Translations under genes and position numbers: made by a program
NCBI GenBank assembly: GCA_017398125.1
Contig: JAFQHE010000021.1
Location: 42,243-106,242 of the forward strand
Length of the DNA: 64,000 bases
Direction of reading: 5' to 3'
Source: Bacteroidales bacterium
GTDB taxonomy: Bacteria; Bacteroidota; Bacteroidia; Bacteroidales; UBA932
In this document: positions 48,705 through 57,757 of the stretch, one piece after another
Position numbering within the stretch: position 1 is the first letter of the stretch
Layout of the letters: each line of letters begins with the position of its first letter
Notes under the pieces: model-generated
The model's input: the letters and a program-made list of their open reading frames with translations, nothing else
The model's database searches: none
What the model was told of the DNA's origin: nothing

Positions 48705-49799
48705 ATGAGAAACAATATTTTATTTGCATTATTGGCGGGAAGCATATTTTTGTTCTCCTGCGCTACAGCCAACCGTGCATCATACAGCTCCCAGGGCTTT
48801 GTAAACGGCATTTACTACCAGCCTGATGAACAACAGGCCCAAAGAGCCGTTCAGGCAAAAAATGAATTTAAAGAACTTAAAGAGGAGACAAATAGAGCGT
48901 TGGGCAAATCCAGCCATTCGACCTTTGATTCAAAGACAGGGGTTGAAACTATATTCATCGGTGACACCAACGCCATAACAATTGACTACAATCCTTACAG
49001 GACATATCTGCTTACAGATGATATGGAGAGCTATCTTGCACGTACCGAGAAATACAACTCACCACTCTACACAGTAAATGTCAATATGGGCCTGCCTTAC
49101 TATGACGGATGGTACCGTCCATATTGGTCATCAGCCGGATATGGCTGGCATAATCCATACTGGGGACACTACTACTCATGGTGGGGCCCTTCATACCATT
49201 ATGGTCCATATTACGGATGGTATGACCCTTGGTATTACGGATGCGGATGGTACGATCCGTGGTATTACAACTATGGATGGTATGATCCTTGGTGGGGCCC
49301 AGGTTATTATCCAGGTTATTATCCGGGCTATTATCCAGGCTATTATCCAGGTTATTACCCGGGATTTTATCCTATACCACCACATCATGGAGGCGGCAGG
49401 GATATATACTATGGCAGACGTGAAAGTGGCAGTGACAAAATCAGCGGCAGCAGGGGCGGAGGAAGTTATATGAGAAGAGACGGCTCAATGACACAGATAA
49501 GGGAAAATGGCAGAAATGACAATGTGTCATCGGCGACAATTCCGTCGGGAAGCAATGGAGGAAGCAAATACCGCCGGTCTGCAACTGAGGTAAAACGCAA
49601 TGAACAGGCGACAAGGCATGAGAACAGAAGCAACCCACAGGGCACCTCATACGGAAGAAGAGGCACACAATCGCAAAGTAGCGGAGCTCCTGCATCATTC
49701 AACAGGAATTCATCGTCAGGTTTCAATAATGCAGGTTCATCCAGAAACAGCAACTCTTCCGGAGGAGGCAGATCTGGAGGATCTTCTTACAGAAGGTAA
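48705..49799 (+). CDS. Gly/Tyr/Trp-rich lipoprotein with tandem GYYP repeats
   Basis: A 364-residue lipoprotein: signal peptide with lipobox FLFSC (Cys19). Residues 20-120 look globular. Residues 130-225 are extremely rich in Tyr, Trp, Gly and Pro (WYDPWYY-type motifs), ending in five GYYP and one GFYP unit. The rest is Ser/Gly/Arg/Asn-rich and disordered, ending GGSSYRR. No domain of known function is recognised. An aromatic, adhesive or structural surface role is conceivable. It is followed 33 bases later by a FadL-like gene. Confidence 0.72.
   Translation: MRNNILFALLAGSIFLFSCATANRASYSSQGFVNGIYYQPDEQQAQRAVQAKNEFKELKEETNRALGKSSHSTFDSKTGVETIFIGDTNAITIDYNPYRTYLLTDDMESYLARTEKYNSPLYTVNVNMGLPYYDGWYRPYWSSAGYGWHNPYWGHYYSWWGPSYHYGPYYGWYDPWYYGCGWYDPWYYNYGWYDPWWGPGYYPGYYPGYYPGYYPGYYPGFYPIPPHHGGGRDIYYGRRESGSDKISGSRGGGSYMRRDGSMTQIRENGRNDNVSSATIPSGSNGGSKYRRSATEVKRNEQATRHENRSNPQGTSYGRRGTQSQSSGAPASFNRNSSSGFNNAGSSRNSNSSGGGRSGGSSYRR
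49302..49373 (+). repeat. Coding 12-base tandem repeats (GYYP x5, GFYP)
   Basis: Six in-frame 12-base units, GGTTATTATCCA and close variants, within the lipoprotein gene. Third-position differences between units show they are not all recent copies. The number may vary among strains without breaking the frame. Confidence 0.85.
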
Positions 49800-49844
49800 A
49801 CAGACGGATTACCTTATACCTATTAATTACTAATGTTTGGAATT

Positions 49845-51398
49845 ATGAGAAATACAAGAATATTTTTAGCCGGATTGGTTGCAATGTTGATTGGCACCTC
49901 CCTGCATGCCCAGAATATGTGGGACGCCTACAGATATTCGCAGCAGTTCAATGAGGGTACAGCAAGAAGTGTTGCTATGGGAAATGCCTCTGTAGCATTG
50001 GGTGGCGATATGGGAAACATATCTATAAATCCTGCAGCTTCGGGTGTATACAGATACCACGAGTTTGTTATCACGCCCTCACTTACAACAGCCAACAGCT
50101 CTGTTGAATATCTTGGAAGTGGCACAGATGAAGGCAAAACCCGTTTCGGACTCTCAAATTTTGGCTATATTGCATCCTTTGAGACAGGCCGACGTGGTTA
50201 CGGACTTGTAAACTGGAATCTTGGCATTGCCTTCAACAGGACAAACAACTATACATCACGCACAGGTGCCTATGGCCGGACAGCCGAAAGCAGCTGGTTG
50301 AGCAGCCTCGCCCAGAATACAAATGGAGTTTACGCACCAAGTATGGATATGAATGATTACAGTGATCCATTCTACAACGGCAGCGGTTCATGGACCTCAA
50401 TCCTTGGCTGGAACACCTCACTGTTGGATACACTTCCTGATTCGGATTCATACTACAAAGCTGCCACCGAGAATCTTGACGGCTATTCAATTGTACCGGG
50501 AGGAGAACTTGAACAGTTCTATCTTAAGGAGACTATCGGCAACACCTCGGAGGCTGTAATCAACTTTGGCGGCAACATATCAGACAAACTCTTCTTTGGT
50601 GTAAACCTTGGAATTGTAAGCATCTGGTACAAACACAGTGAGATATACTCCGAGAGGGCTGTAAACCCTGGAGAGTTTCAGAGCGGCTTCAGCAGTTTCA
50701 GACACAACTACAACTACACAACCTCCGGCACCGGTTTCAACCTCAAAGCCGGCATAATTTATCTGCCAGTTGCAGGCTTGAGATTGGGAGCCAGCATATC
50801 TACCCCAACATGGATGTATCTGCACGAGGAGTATGAAGAGATTATGGAATCTGAATTTACCGACGGCTACTCACAATGGATAGCATCTCCACTCGGAACA
50901 TACGACTACAGAATAAACACTCCGTTCAGATGGAATGTTGGAGCGGCCTACACCTTTGGAAGCGTGGCTGCAATAAGCATTGATTATGAAAGTGCCAACT
51001 ACTCAAGAATGAAGATGATTGATGATAACTATACCATGGCTTTCCACGAAGAGAATCAGGCAATTAAAAGAGAGTTCAAATCATCTGACATCATCAGGGC
51101 TGGAGCTGAGGTAAGGATTAATCCGGCATTTGCAGTCAGAGCCGGATACCAATATTATACAAGCGGATACAAATATGACAAGAGCAACGTTCAGATAGGA
51201 TCATTGGGCATAGGTTATGCATCAGAAGGAGGCTTCTTTGCAGATCTCGCTTACCAGCAGCAGATAAAGAAGAGCGAGGAGAGTTTCCAGCTTTATGACG
51301 ACATTACTGACAATGGAACAATTATAACAGCAGCCCCTGTAGGCCAAAACAGATTTGGCAACTGGAAACTGCTGCTCTCCATTGGTATCAGATTTTAA
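49845..51398 (+). CDS. FadL/OmpP1-like outer-membrane barrel protein
   Basis: About 517 residues with signal peptide IFLAGLVAMLIGTSLHAQ. The mature N-terminus GTARSVAMGNASVALGGDMG, then NPAASGVYR, is the typical OmpP1/FadL family start, and the C-terminus ends GNWKLLLSIGIRF with a terminal Phe. Such proteins form 14-strand barrels that pass hydrophobic compounds. ATG 49845 is preferred over ATG 49833 for its signal peptide. Ligand unknown. The hairpin at 51463 follows. Confidence 0.82.
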   Translation: MRNTRIFLAGLVAMLIGTSLHAQNMWDAYRYSQQFNEGTARSVAMGNASVALGGDMGNISINPAASGVYRYHEFVITPSLTTANSSVEYLGSGTDEGKTRFGLSNFGYIASFETGRRGYGLVNWNLGIAFNRTNNYTSRTGAYGRTAESSWLSSLAQNTNGVYAPSMDMNDYSDPFYNGSGSWTSILGWNTSLLDTLPDSDSYYKAATENLDGYSIVPGGELEQFYLKETIGNTSEAVINFGGNISDKLFFGVNLGIVSIWYKHSEIYSERAVNPGEFQSGFSSFRHNYNYTTSGTGFNLKAGIIYLPVAGLRLGASISTPTWMYLHEEYEEIMESEFTDGYSQWIASPLGTYDYRINTPFRWNVGAAYTFGSVAAISIDYESANYSRMKMIDDNYTMAFHEENQAIKREFKSSDIIRAGAEVRINPAFAVRAGYQYYTSGYKYDKSNVQIGSLGIGYASEGGFFADLAYQQQIKKSEESFQLYDDITDNGTIITAAPVGQNRFGNWKLLLSIGIRF

Positions 51399-51462
51399 TC
51401 TACAGGCCCCTACGTCATTTATGAAGAACAGAGAGGTTGACCCAAAAGTGATCTCTATGAAT

Positions 51463-51502
51463 AGCGAATCCCCATTAGAATATACTCTAACGGGGATTCG
51501 CT
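51463..51502 (+). terminator. Family-1 hairpin after FadL-like gene
   Basis: AGCGAATCCCCATTAGA pairs with TCTAACGGGGATTCGCT over 17 positions with one mismatch and a 6-base loop. The flanks resemble those at 20167 and 62437. No T-run follows. It lies between convergent genes. Confidence 0.6.
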
Positions 51503-51572
51503 GTTTGATGATAGACCTTCTGAATCACCTCTCACTGCTTGATACCGACTTCATGGCACACTGCAATACACC

Positions 51573-52715
51573 TTATTTAAGGGTTGCTACAACTATTACA
51601 GGATTGGACTCTTCTGTCAATGTTGCCGCAACTTTTTTCATTTTCTCAGACGAACTGTTCTTTGAAAATTCAATAAAACTTGCAGCATCAATAATCTGAT
51701 ACATTTTGCCCTCCACTATTTTGACAGGCAAAAACGGAGCACCATTATCAATATCGTTAACAAATCCATGTATATCGTTTTCATTTTTGGCCATCAGGGT
51801 TGATGTGCCGTTTCTCTTGTCAAACAAAAGGTAATTAAGCCTCTCCTTAGGTGGGATATTATCAAAATAGTCTACAATATGAGTTGTCTGCAAAAGAACA
51901 AAATCTTCAGTTTCACCTTTAACGTTTCCACCAACAGTGATTTTCCTTTTCTTGCCATCCTTATATTTTCCAAAATTCAGGGCAAATGCAGGCTTTATAT
52001 CCAAATCAGAGGTTACCGAAAAGATTGTATCAACACTCTTATGGATTATTCTGACACCATTATCATAATAGAAATAGGCCTCTGCATGGTCAAATTTATC
52101 AACATCATTGTATACTAACAATTCACGCTCACATTTCACTATACCCAAAGAGTCAATTTCTAACGCATCAAGAGACAACATATCTTTTTTGCGCGTCAAT
52201 AAAAAAACATTTCCATCAAACTGCAGAAAATCACGCACCTTACTATACTCTGTCAAACTCTCTACAGGAATTTCATACAAGAAATCCCCCGCGAGTGTAT
52301 ATACCCAAACTTTACCGTTAATGTCAACAACCGTAAACTTTCCACTTGTCTCATCATAATGGGACATTCGTACTGCCGGATACTCTCCATAGGCCCTGCC
52401 TATCCTGCTGACACTGTTTATAAATTTACCTGATGCATCAAAATTATAAAGAGGGCTTCTGCCCATTTTTGGGGTAAAGACAAATCCACTCTTTGTTGGT
52501 ACCAGATCAAAAGATTTATAATTCGGTAAAACTACAGTATCAGTTTCCAACGCAATATAATCAAGGTCAGAAACCCACTCACTTAAATTTACCCCCCTAC
52601 GTTGGCCATCAACAGCCTCCTCAACATCAATTGTAGGTATTTCATTCTTGGTAGCATTGCTGCATGAAAAGATAATGGTACAAGCTACCACTGCTGTACA
52701 TATAATTCTTAACAT
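51573..52715 (-). CDS. 6-bladed beta-propeller lipoprotein, copy 2
   Basis: A 380-residue lipoprotein with lipobox IIFSC (Cys18). The mature part begins IPTIDVEEAVDG ... LSEWVSDLDYIALETDT as in the other copies, followed by blade-like strands and a C-terminus VAATLTEESNPVIVVATLK. The function is unknown. It lies downstream of the lipid A cluster (30 bases after wbqC-like), convergent with the FadL-like gene. Confidence 0.84.
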   Translation of the reverse strand: MLRIICTAVVACTIIFSCSNATKNEIPTIDVEEAVDGQRRGVNLSEWVSDLDYIALETDTVVLPNYKSFDLVPTKSGFVFTPKMGRSPLYNFDASGKFINSVSRIGRAYGEYPAVRMSHYDETSGKFTVVDINGKVWVYTLAGDFLYEIPVESLTEYSKVRDFLQFDGNVFLLTRKKDMLSLDALEIDSLGIVKCERELLVYNDVDKFDHAEAYFYYDNGVRIIHKSVDTIFSVTSDLDIKPAFALNFGKYKDGKKRKITVGGNVKGETEDFVLLQTTHIVDYFDNIPPKERLNYLLFDKRNGTSTLMAKNENDIHGFVNDIDNGAPFLPVKIVEGKMYQIIDAASFIEFSKNSSSEKMKKVAATLTEESNPVIVVATLK

Positions 52716-52745
52716 CGCAAATTAGATTTAATGTTTGATAATAGA

Positions 52746-53534
52746 TTATTTTTTCAAAAAACTTATTGAATTCGGGCCTTCATTGCTTAGCAGGTCAAGT
52801 ATAGAGAGGTTCCCGACAAATCCACCCTTATTTGAAAAGACCTGGTAATATGGAGAATCCATATTCAGCTTTTGCAACAGATTCTCACCTTTGTTTTTGG
52901 GATGTATCGTGTTTCTCATATCAGCAAAATCCACCCTTTCCGACCAATCCAGCTGCTCCACGTCATTGGTCTGAGCAGGAGTCCACTCATCGGTAAAACC
53001 TATCTCTGCGGAGAGGCCTGTCAGTTCACAGAAGAGTTCAAGGAGCCTGCTGTTGAGATTGAAAAGATACTCCTCTCCACTGTCGAGTACAGCAAAAATA
53101 TCATCCCTGTAATATTCATAGAAAGGACTGGTCATATATGCCGCATCCATTGCCCTCTTGTGCTGCAGCAGCCAGGGCTTGGAATAGTCAATCCTTACTT
53201 TGTCTATCTGAAGTTTATGAGTGTGCATAACATTGGAACTGTTGCCGCTTGCACCAATGGTCATCCTCTCCTGATTACCCGTTTCCACATCCGCCTCACC
53301 CCTGAGAACCGGCACACTCAAACTGAGCAACCCGTTGGCTCCATAAATGTGACATCTGGTCCTATATGACTGTTTCTGAAACACTTCACATTTCTCAACG
53401 AGTACTTTTTGCGAGTTTGCAATTGCAGCAAAGTACTCTATAGGTGGAAAATAGGCCGTACTCAAAAGAGTACAGCCAAATATTTTTTCGTGAACAGAGA
53501 ATCCTCTATTACTCATCTCCATTTCCACCGGCAT
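52746..53534 (-). CDS. WbqC-like family protein
   Basis: A 262-residue protein of the WbqC family (ALLSTAYFPPIEYFAAIA-type start around residue 22; RTRCHIYGANGLLSLSVPV; IDYSKPWLLQHKRAMDAAY). WbqC-like proteins occur in polysaccharide or LPS gene clusters, with an uncertain role. Starts at ATG 53534, 53522 or 53516 are all possible; each overlaps the end of lpxA. The lipid A context agrees with an envelope function. Confidence 0.75.
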   Translation of the reverse strand: MPVEMEMSNRGFSVHEKIFGCTLLSTAYFPPIEYFAAIANSQKVLVEKCEVFQKQSYRTRCHIYGANGLLSLSVPVLRGEADVETGNQERMTIGASGNSSNVMHTHKLQIDKVRIDYSKPWLLQHKRAMDAAYMTSPFYEYYRDDIFAVLDSGEEYLFNLNSRLLELFCELTGLSAEIGFTDEWTPAQTNDVEQLDWSERVDFADMRNTIHPKNKGENLLQKLNMDSPYYQVFSNKGGFVGNLSILDLLSNEGPNSISFLKK

Positions 53535-54303
53535 TGAATCTGATGATACCTCTGTTTGATTTTGCTATGAAATCAAGTATGGTTCTCTTCTCAACACTCT
53601 CCTCAAACTCAGCCTCAACCTTCTTGCAGGCATCTGACACATTAAGATTGCTTTGATAAATTACCTTGTAGATATTCTTTATAGTCTCTATCTGCTGTGC
53701 AGTGAAGCCTCTTCTGCGCAAACCTACGATGTTTATTCCTGCGTATGAGAGTGGTTTTCTACCAGCTAAGGCATATGGTGGAACATCTTTTCCAATCTCA
53801 GAGCCGCCTGCTATCATTGCATGGGCTCCAATCTTTGTAAACTGGTGAGCCAAGGATCCGCCTCCAATAATTGCCCAGTCGTCCACATCAGTCTCACCGG
53901 CAATACCAACATAACTTGTAAGAATACAGTTGTTGCCTACTGAACAGTCGTGGGCAATATGCACATAAGACATAATGAGAGTATTGTTTCCTACGGTTGT
54001 CTTGCCCTTGCCGCTGGCAGCAGTACCTCTGTTGATGGTAGCACACTCCCTGACTGTTACATTATCTCCTATCTCCACATAAGAGACCTCGTCATTGAAT
54101 TTCAAATCCTGTGGTATAGCACCTATAACTGCACCCGGGAACACTTTGCAGTTCTTTCCAATCTTTACATAGTCAAAGATGGTAACATTAGGGCCAATCC
54201 ATGAGCCCTCACCAATCTCCACATGCTCTGCAATTGTAGTGAATGCCTCTATTTTTACATTCGCTCCAATCTTTGCACCAGGATGAACTATATTATTCTG
54301 CAT
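53509..54303 (-). CDS. lpxA: UDP-GlcNAc acyltransferase LpxA
   Basis: A 264-residue enzyme that adds the first 3-OH acyl chain to UDP-GlcNAc in lipid A synthesis. It has the left-handed beta-helix hexapeptide pattern from residue 5 (VHPGAKIGANVKIEAFTTIA ...), the catalytic His region MSYVHIAHDCSVGNNCIL, and the C-terminal helical domain (GLRRRGFTAQQIETIKNIYK). It lies 30 bases after fabZ. Confidence 0.95.
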   Translation of the reverse strand: MQNNIVHPGAKIGANVKIEAFTTIAEHVEIGEGSWIGPNVTIFDYVKIGKNCKVFPGAVIGAIPQDLKFNDEVSYVEIGDNVTVRECATINRGTAASGKGKTTVGNNTLIMSYVHIAHDCSVGNNCILTSYVGIAGETDVDDWAIIGGGSLAHQFTKIGAHAMIAGGSEIGKDVPPYALAGRKPLSYAGINIVGLRRRGFTAQQIETIKNIYKVIYQSNLNVSDACKKVEAEFEESVEKRTILDFIAKSNRGIIRFNAGGNGDE

Positions 54304-54333
54304 ATACTTTATTATTTAGGTTTATAGTAAGTA

Positions 54334-54816
54334 TTATTTATTCTTGATTACCTGAGCAACCATATCGCTCTCGCAAGCCAATGTATCACCTACATAAGCC
54401 TCACCATGCATACATACAATAGAGCGTCTCAATGGCTGTGTAATTGTAAGTTTGAAGACAAGCACATCACCAGGAACAACTTTTCTCTTGAATTTAGTAT
54501 TGTCTATCTTTGCAAAATATGTAGAGTATCTCTCAGGCTCCTCAAGGTTGTGAAGTACAAGAATACCGCCTACCTGGGCCATAGCCTCAACAATCAGCAC
54601 TCCCGGCATAACAGGCTCCTCTGGGAAGTGTCCGATAAAGAATCCCTCATTTACACCTATTGTCTTGATTCCAACTACATAATCCTCACCCACTTCAGTA
54701 ATTCTGTCAACCATAAGAAACGGTGGACGGTGAGGCAAAAGTTTTTTAATGCCATTAATATCAATTACAGGTGCCGCATTAGGGTCATAATGCGGAATTG
54801 TGTTATTATTCTCCAT
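54334..54816 (-). CDS. fabZ: 3-hydroxyacyl-ACP dehydratase FabZ (unfused)
   Basis: A 160-residue hotdog-fold dehydratase of fatty acid synthesis. Catalytic residues are in GFFIGHFPEEPVMPGVLIVE (His) and the Glu of IVEAMAQVGG. In many Bacteroidetes FabZ is the C-terminal half of an LpxC-FabZ fusion. Here it is a separate gene, yet its N-terminus still carries the YDPNAAPVIDINGIKKLLPH segment that I recall as the fusion linker. It starts 90 bases after the lpxC stop. Confidence 0.93.
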   Translation of the reverse strand: MENNNTIPHYDPNAAPVIDINGIKKLLPHRPPFLMVDRITEVGEDYVVGIKTIGVNEGFFIGHFPEEPVMPGVLIVEAMAQVGGILVLHNLEEPERYSTYFAKIDNTKFKRKVVPGDVLVFKLTITQPLRRSIVCMHGEAYVGDTLACESDMVAQVIKNK

Positions 54817-54848
54817 ATCTTTTATTTTTACTGTTTCATTTTAAAATC

Positions 54849-54878
54849 ATGATGTCTGCCCGGGAGGCACTACATCAT
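54849..54878 (-). other. Hairpin in the lpxC-fabZ gap
   Basis: On the minus strand ATGATGT pairs with ACATCAT, and inside it TGCC with GGCA around a TCCCG loop. GATTTTAAAATG follows, so it could act as a weak terminator or a processing site separating lpxC from fabZ expression. Confidence 0.5.
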
Positions 54879-54906
54879 CTCCTCTCTTCCTTAAAAGTGC
54901 AAAGTG

Positions 54907-55839
54907 CTATGCAATTCCCTCTATTTCACTTCTCAATGAATCTCTTATCACTTTTGCAATCATGGTATTTATGCCATGGCCCGATTTGTAGGCGATTACC
55001 TTTCCGTTGAACGGAACACCCACCAAAGAGAAATCGCCAAAAATATCAAGCAACTTATGTCTTGAACACTCATTAGGGAATCTCAACTGCAAATGATTCA
55101 AATAACCCTCCGGAGCCCTCTCAAGTGAATGGACGCCAAAGAGTGTTGCCAGTCTGTCAAGCTCCTCCTGAGGAACAGGATTCTCAACAATCACTATTGC
55201 ATTGTCAAGATCACCGCCCTTTATGAGGTTATTCTTGAACAGTGGTTCAAGTTCATGGAAGAATACAAAAGTCCTGCACGGAGCTATATCCTTTGCAAAG
55301 TCAGTAGCCTCATCGAAACGCGCATATTGGTTGCCCAACACCTTTGAATTGAAATCTATCATAAGATCCACTGAAAAATGGTCATCAGGAAGGATTGTTA
55401 TCTCAGAACCTGTCTGTTCATTTCTGTAATGGATCTTCTTCTTTATATCATATACTTTTCGCTCTGCATCCTGCTCCTGCAGACCATCCCTGCATATTAC
55501 CTCAATGTATGGGAGAGCACTTCCATCAAGTATAGGCACCTCCTGGGCATCTATAGAGACAAGGACATTGTCTATTTTAAGGCCATTGAATGTAGCCATA
55601 AGATGTTCAAGGGTAGATATTTTAACGTCGCCCTTTTCAAGTGTAGTACCGCGTGCGGTAGTTGTAACATAGTCAACCACAGCATCTATGACCGCATCCT
55701 CACCAATATCGGTCCTTTTGAATTTTACTCCATGGTTTACGGGTGCAGGCTCCAACACCATTGTCACCATACGGCCAGTATGAAGACCTTTACCCTTAAA
55801 TTCATATCTTCCTTTTATCGTATGTTGCTTCGCCATCAT
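54907..55839 (-). CDS. lpxC: UDP-3-O-acyl-GlcNAc deacetylase LpxC (unfused)
   Basis: A 310-residue zinc deacetylase, the committed step of lipid A synthesis. Zinc and catalytic motifs: KISTLEHLMATFNGLKIDN (His), the region near GDFSLVGVPFNGKVIAYKSG with HGINT at the end. It ends with a genuine stop after SLRSEIEGIA, where the Bacteroidetes fusion would continue into FabZ. Two consecutive ATGs (55839, 55836) start it. It lies 64 bases after lpxD. Confidence 0.94.
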   Translation of the reverse strand: MMAKQHTIKGRYEFKGKGLHTGRMVTMVLEPAPVNHGVKFKRTDIGEDAVIDAVVDYVTTTARGTTLEKGDVKISTLEHLMATFNGLKIDNVLVSIDAQEVPILDGSALPYIEVICRDGLQEQDAERKVYDIKKKIHYRNEQTGSEITILPDDHFSVDLMIDFNSKVLGNQYARFDEATDFAKDIAPCRTFVFFHELEPLFKNNLIKGGDLDNAIVIVENPVPQEELDRLATLFGVHSLERAPEGYLNHLQLRFPNECSRHKLLDIFGDFSLVGVPFNGKVIAYKSGHGINTMIAKVIRDSLRSEIEGIA

Positions 55840-55903
55840 TTTTTCACCAAGAAATTTTTCAACTTACAAATCTAATAAATTTGAAGCATTGAACAAATAA
55901 CAA

Positions 55904-56896
55904 TTACTTGCTTGTTGCCTGCCTCTTGAATATTGCGTATGCCTTCATGTAGGTTCTGTAGTCCAATGCAGGAGAACCCATCATTACAGCCTTCTCCTGT
56001 TTTACACTTCCTTGCACACCGGTCTGCGCTGCCAATTGCACACCATCGGCTATCTCAAGGTGACCTGAGACTCCGACCTGACCACCGAACATACAGTTTT
56101 TACCGACTTTTGTAGAGCCTGCCACTCCACTCTGTGCAGCTATTACAGTATTCTCGCCAATCTCCACATTATGGGCGATCTGGATAAGATTATCAAGTTT
56201 GACACCTTTTTTTATGACAGTTGCACCCATGGTTGCACGGTCAACCACGGTATTTGAACCTATTTCAACATTATCTTCAAGAATGACTATTCCGGTTTGA
56301 GGTATCTTTTTATATGAGCCATCCTGTGTAGGAGCAAATCCAAATCCGTCAGAACCTATAACCACATTTGCGTGAAGGATGCAATTGTTTCCAATCTTGC
56401 ACCCGTCATAAATCTTGACACCAGGATATAGAATTACATTTTCACCGATGGTAACATTGTTGCCCACATACACCTGAGGGTAAATTTGGGTATTGTTTCC
56501 AACCACACTCTTGCTGCCGACTACAGAAAACTGGCCCACATACACACCCTTGCCTATCTTGCTGCTCCAAGCACATTTTGAAAGCCATGAACGCCCCCTC
56601 TTCTGCTCTCTTTTGAGTGTATTCAGCAGGTCAAGCAATGACGCCACTGCCTCATACGCGTTGTCTACAAGGATAAGTGTAGGCTCAACCGGTTCCTTGG
56701 GTTTGAATGTCTTGTTTATGATAATTACACTTGCCTTGCAGGTGTAGAGATAATTTTCATATTTCGGATTTGCCAAAAAGCATATATTTCCGGGTTTGCC
56801 CTGTTCAATTTTTGCCACAGAAGAGACCTTCACATCGGGATCTCCAATAATTTCTCCATTGAAATGCCGGGCAATTCTTTCCGCTGTTACTTCCAT
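55904..56896 (-). CDS. lpxD: UDP-3-O-acylglucosamine N-acyltransferase LpxD
   Basis: A 330-residue trimeric acyltransferase adding the second acyl chain. An N-terminal uridine-binding domain (residues 1-100) is followed by the left-handed beta-helix; GSDGFGFAPTQDG and the catalytic IQIAHNVEIGENT (His) are present. A C-terminal helix (TYMKAYAIFKRQ) ends it. First gene of the lpxD-lpxC-fabZ-lpxA-wbqC-like run. Confidence 0.95.
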   Translation of the reverse strand: MEVTAERIARHFNGEIIGDPDVKVSSVAKIEQGKPGNICFLANPKYENYLYTCKASVIIINKTFKPKEPVEPTLILVDNAYEAVASLLDLLNTLKREQKRGRSWLSKCAWSSKIGKGVYVGQFSVVGSKSVVGNNTQIYPQVYVGNNVTIGENVILYPGVKIYDGCKIGNNCILHANVVIGSDGFGFAPTQDGSYKKIPQTGIVILEDNVEIGSNTVVDRATMGATVIKKGVKLDNLIQIAHNVEIGENTVIAAQSGVAGSTKVGKNCMFGGQVGVSGHLEIADGVQLAAQTGVQGSVKQEKAVMMGSPALDYRTYMKAYAIFKRQATSK

Positions 56897-57024
56897 AGTT
56901 CAAATTTAAAAATCAAACAAAATTAATAAATATTTGACGTTTTTCCTATAAGAGCCAAACAACTATTTGAACATTCTTGCATTTATAATAATTTTGGGAC
57001 TGAAATAGAGACAAATTGACACTT

Positions 57025-57651
57025 ATGATGCACAACAAGCCACTTTTGATACTGTTTGTAACCGCAGCAACACTTCTGTCTGGATGCATACAAAAGAGCA
57101 ATATTCCAACAGAAGAAAGGATCAGGAAACATATAAGCAGCACATTGGAAAAATATCCGCAGTCAACCCTTGCTGACATATACAAAGGCGCTTTCCAGGA
57201 CTATCTCGGGCCTGCCCATCTTATTCCCGACAGCACTACAGCCAAACTCTTCATTGAAAAGGAACTTAGTGAAGCAGATACCATTTATGGCGATTATTAC
57301 ACCCCTTGCGGATGGTACGGCAATTACTACAGGGTGAATCTCAGAATTATAAAAGAGGGAGTGATCAGCGCAACCGATTTTGCAGGAGCCTTTACAAGAA
57401 GCGCAAGAGGAGTTGACACTGTTCTCATTACGGAATGGAAAGAGGTCTGGCATACAGCCATGGAGACCATAAAGGAGAGAGCCTCAGAGATTGAGGGGTT
57501 CAGCAGCGATTCTGCCAGGATAATGAAAATGCTTGAAAGGGGTGAATATGTCATGCACCACAGCAGAAAATTTGACTCTGCGTACCACCCCCACTACAGG
57601 ATAATAAAGAGGGAGATTTTTGAAAAAGAGATTCTTCCTCTGTTAAAATAG
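57025..57651 (+). CDS. Lipoprotein of unknown function
   Basis: About 208 residues with a lipobox LLSGC. The mature part has YPQSTLADIYKGAFQDYLGP followed by AHLIPDS, and GWYGNYYRVNLRII, features of a Bacteroidetes lipoprotein family of unknown function. Conserved His, Asp and Tyr residues in the first motif might be catalytic but nothing proves it. ATG 57025 is used (a second ATG follows at once; a TTG at 57016 is less likely). It is divergent from lpxD. Confidence 0.7.
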   Translation: MMHNKPLLILFVTAATLLSGCIQKSNIPTEERIRKHISSTLEKYPQSTLADIYKGAFQDYLGPAHLIPDSTTAKLFIEKELSEADTIYGDYYTPCGWYGNYYRVNLRIIKEGVISATDFAGAFTRSARGVDTVLITEWKEVWHTAMETIKERASEIEGFSSDSARIMKMLERGEYVMHHSRKFDSAYHPHYRIIKREIFEKEILPLLK

Positions 57652-57660
57652 GTGTAAATA

Positions 57661-57692
57661 TTTGCTTTTTACATAAAAAATTCTTTTCTTTG
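57661..57692 (+). promoter_or_regulatory. Promoter of rimP-nusA-infB
   Basis: TTTG at 57661-57664 and TTTCTTTG (one off TAnnTTTG) at 57685-57692 with 20 bases between. The transcript would start near 57697, leaving a leader of about 60 bases before rimP. Confidence 0.5.
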
Positions 57693-57713
57693 CGCTTGAA
57701 ATGAGAGGCTTGA

Positions 57714-57747
57714 GGGTGACCGCGTGCGGTTGCCCTTTAGTTTTATT
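57714..57747 (+). terminator. Attenuator-like hairpin in rimP leader
   Basis: GGGTGACCG (57714-57722) pairs completely with CGGTTGCCC (57727-57735), counting G-U pairs, around a CGTG loop. TTTAGTTTTATT follows. This has the form of an intrinsic terminator between the promoter and the rimP start. Confidence 0.55.
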
Positions 57748-57757
57748 GACAACAGAC

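Noticed and set aside
49302..49373. Tandem repeats considered as a CRISPR-like array
   Set aside because: The units are 12 bases, in frame, without spacers, and lie inside a coding sequence.
54817..54906. A frameshift breaking an LpxC-FabZ fusion
   Set aside because: The gap is 90 bases with a stop, a hairpin and a new ATG; a single indel would not join the frames cleanly, so separate genes are more likely.
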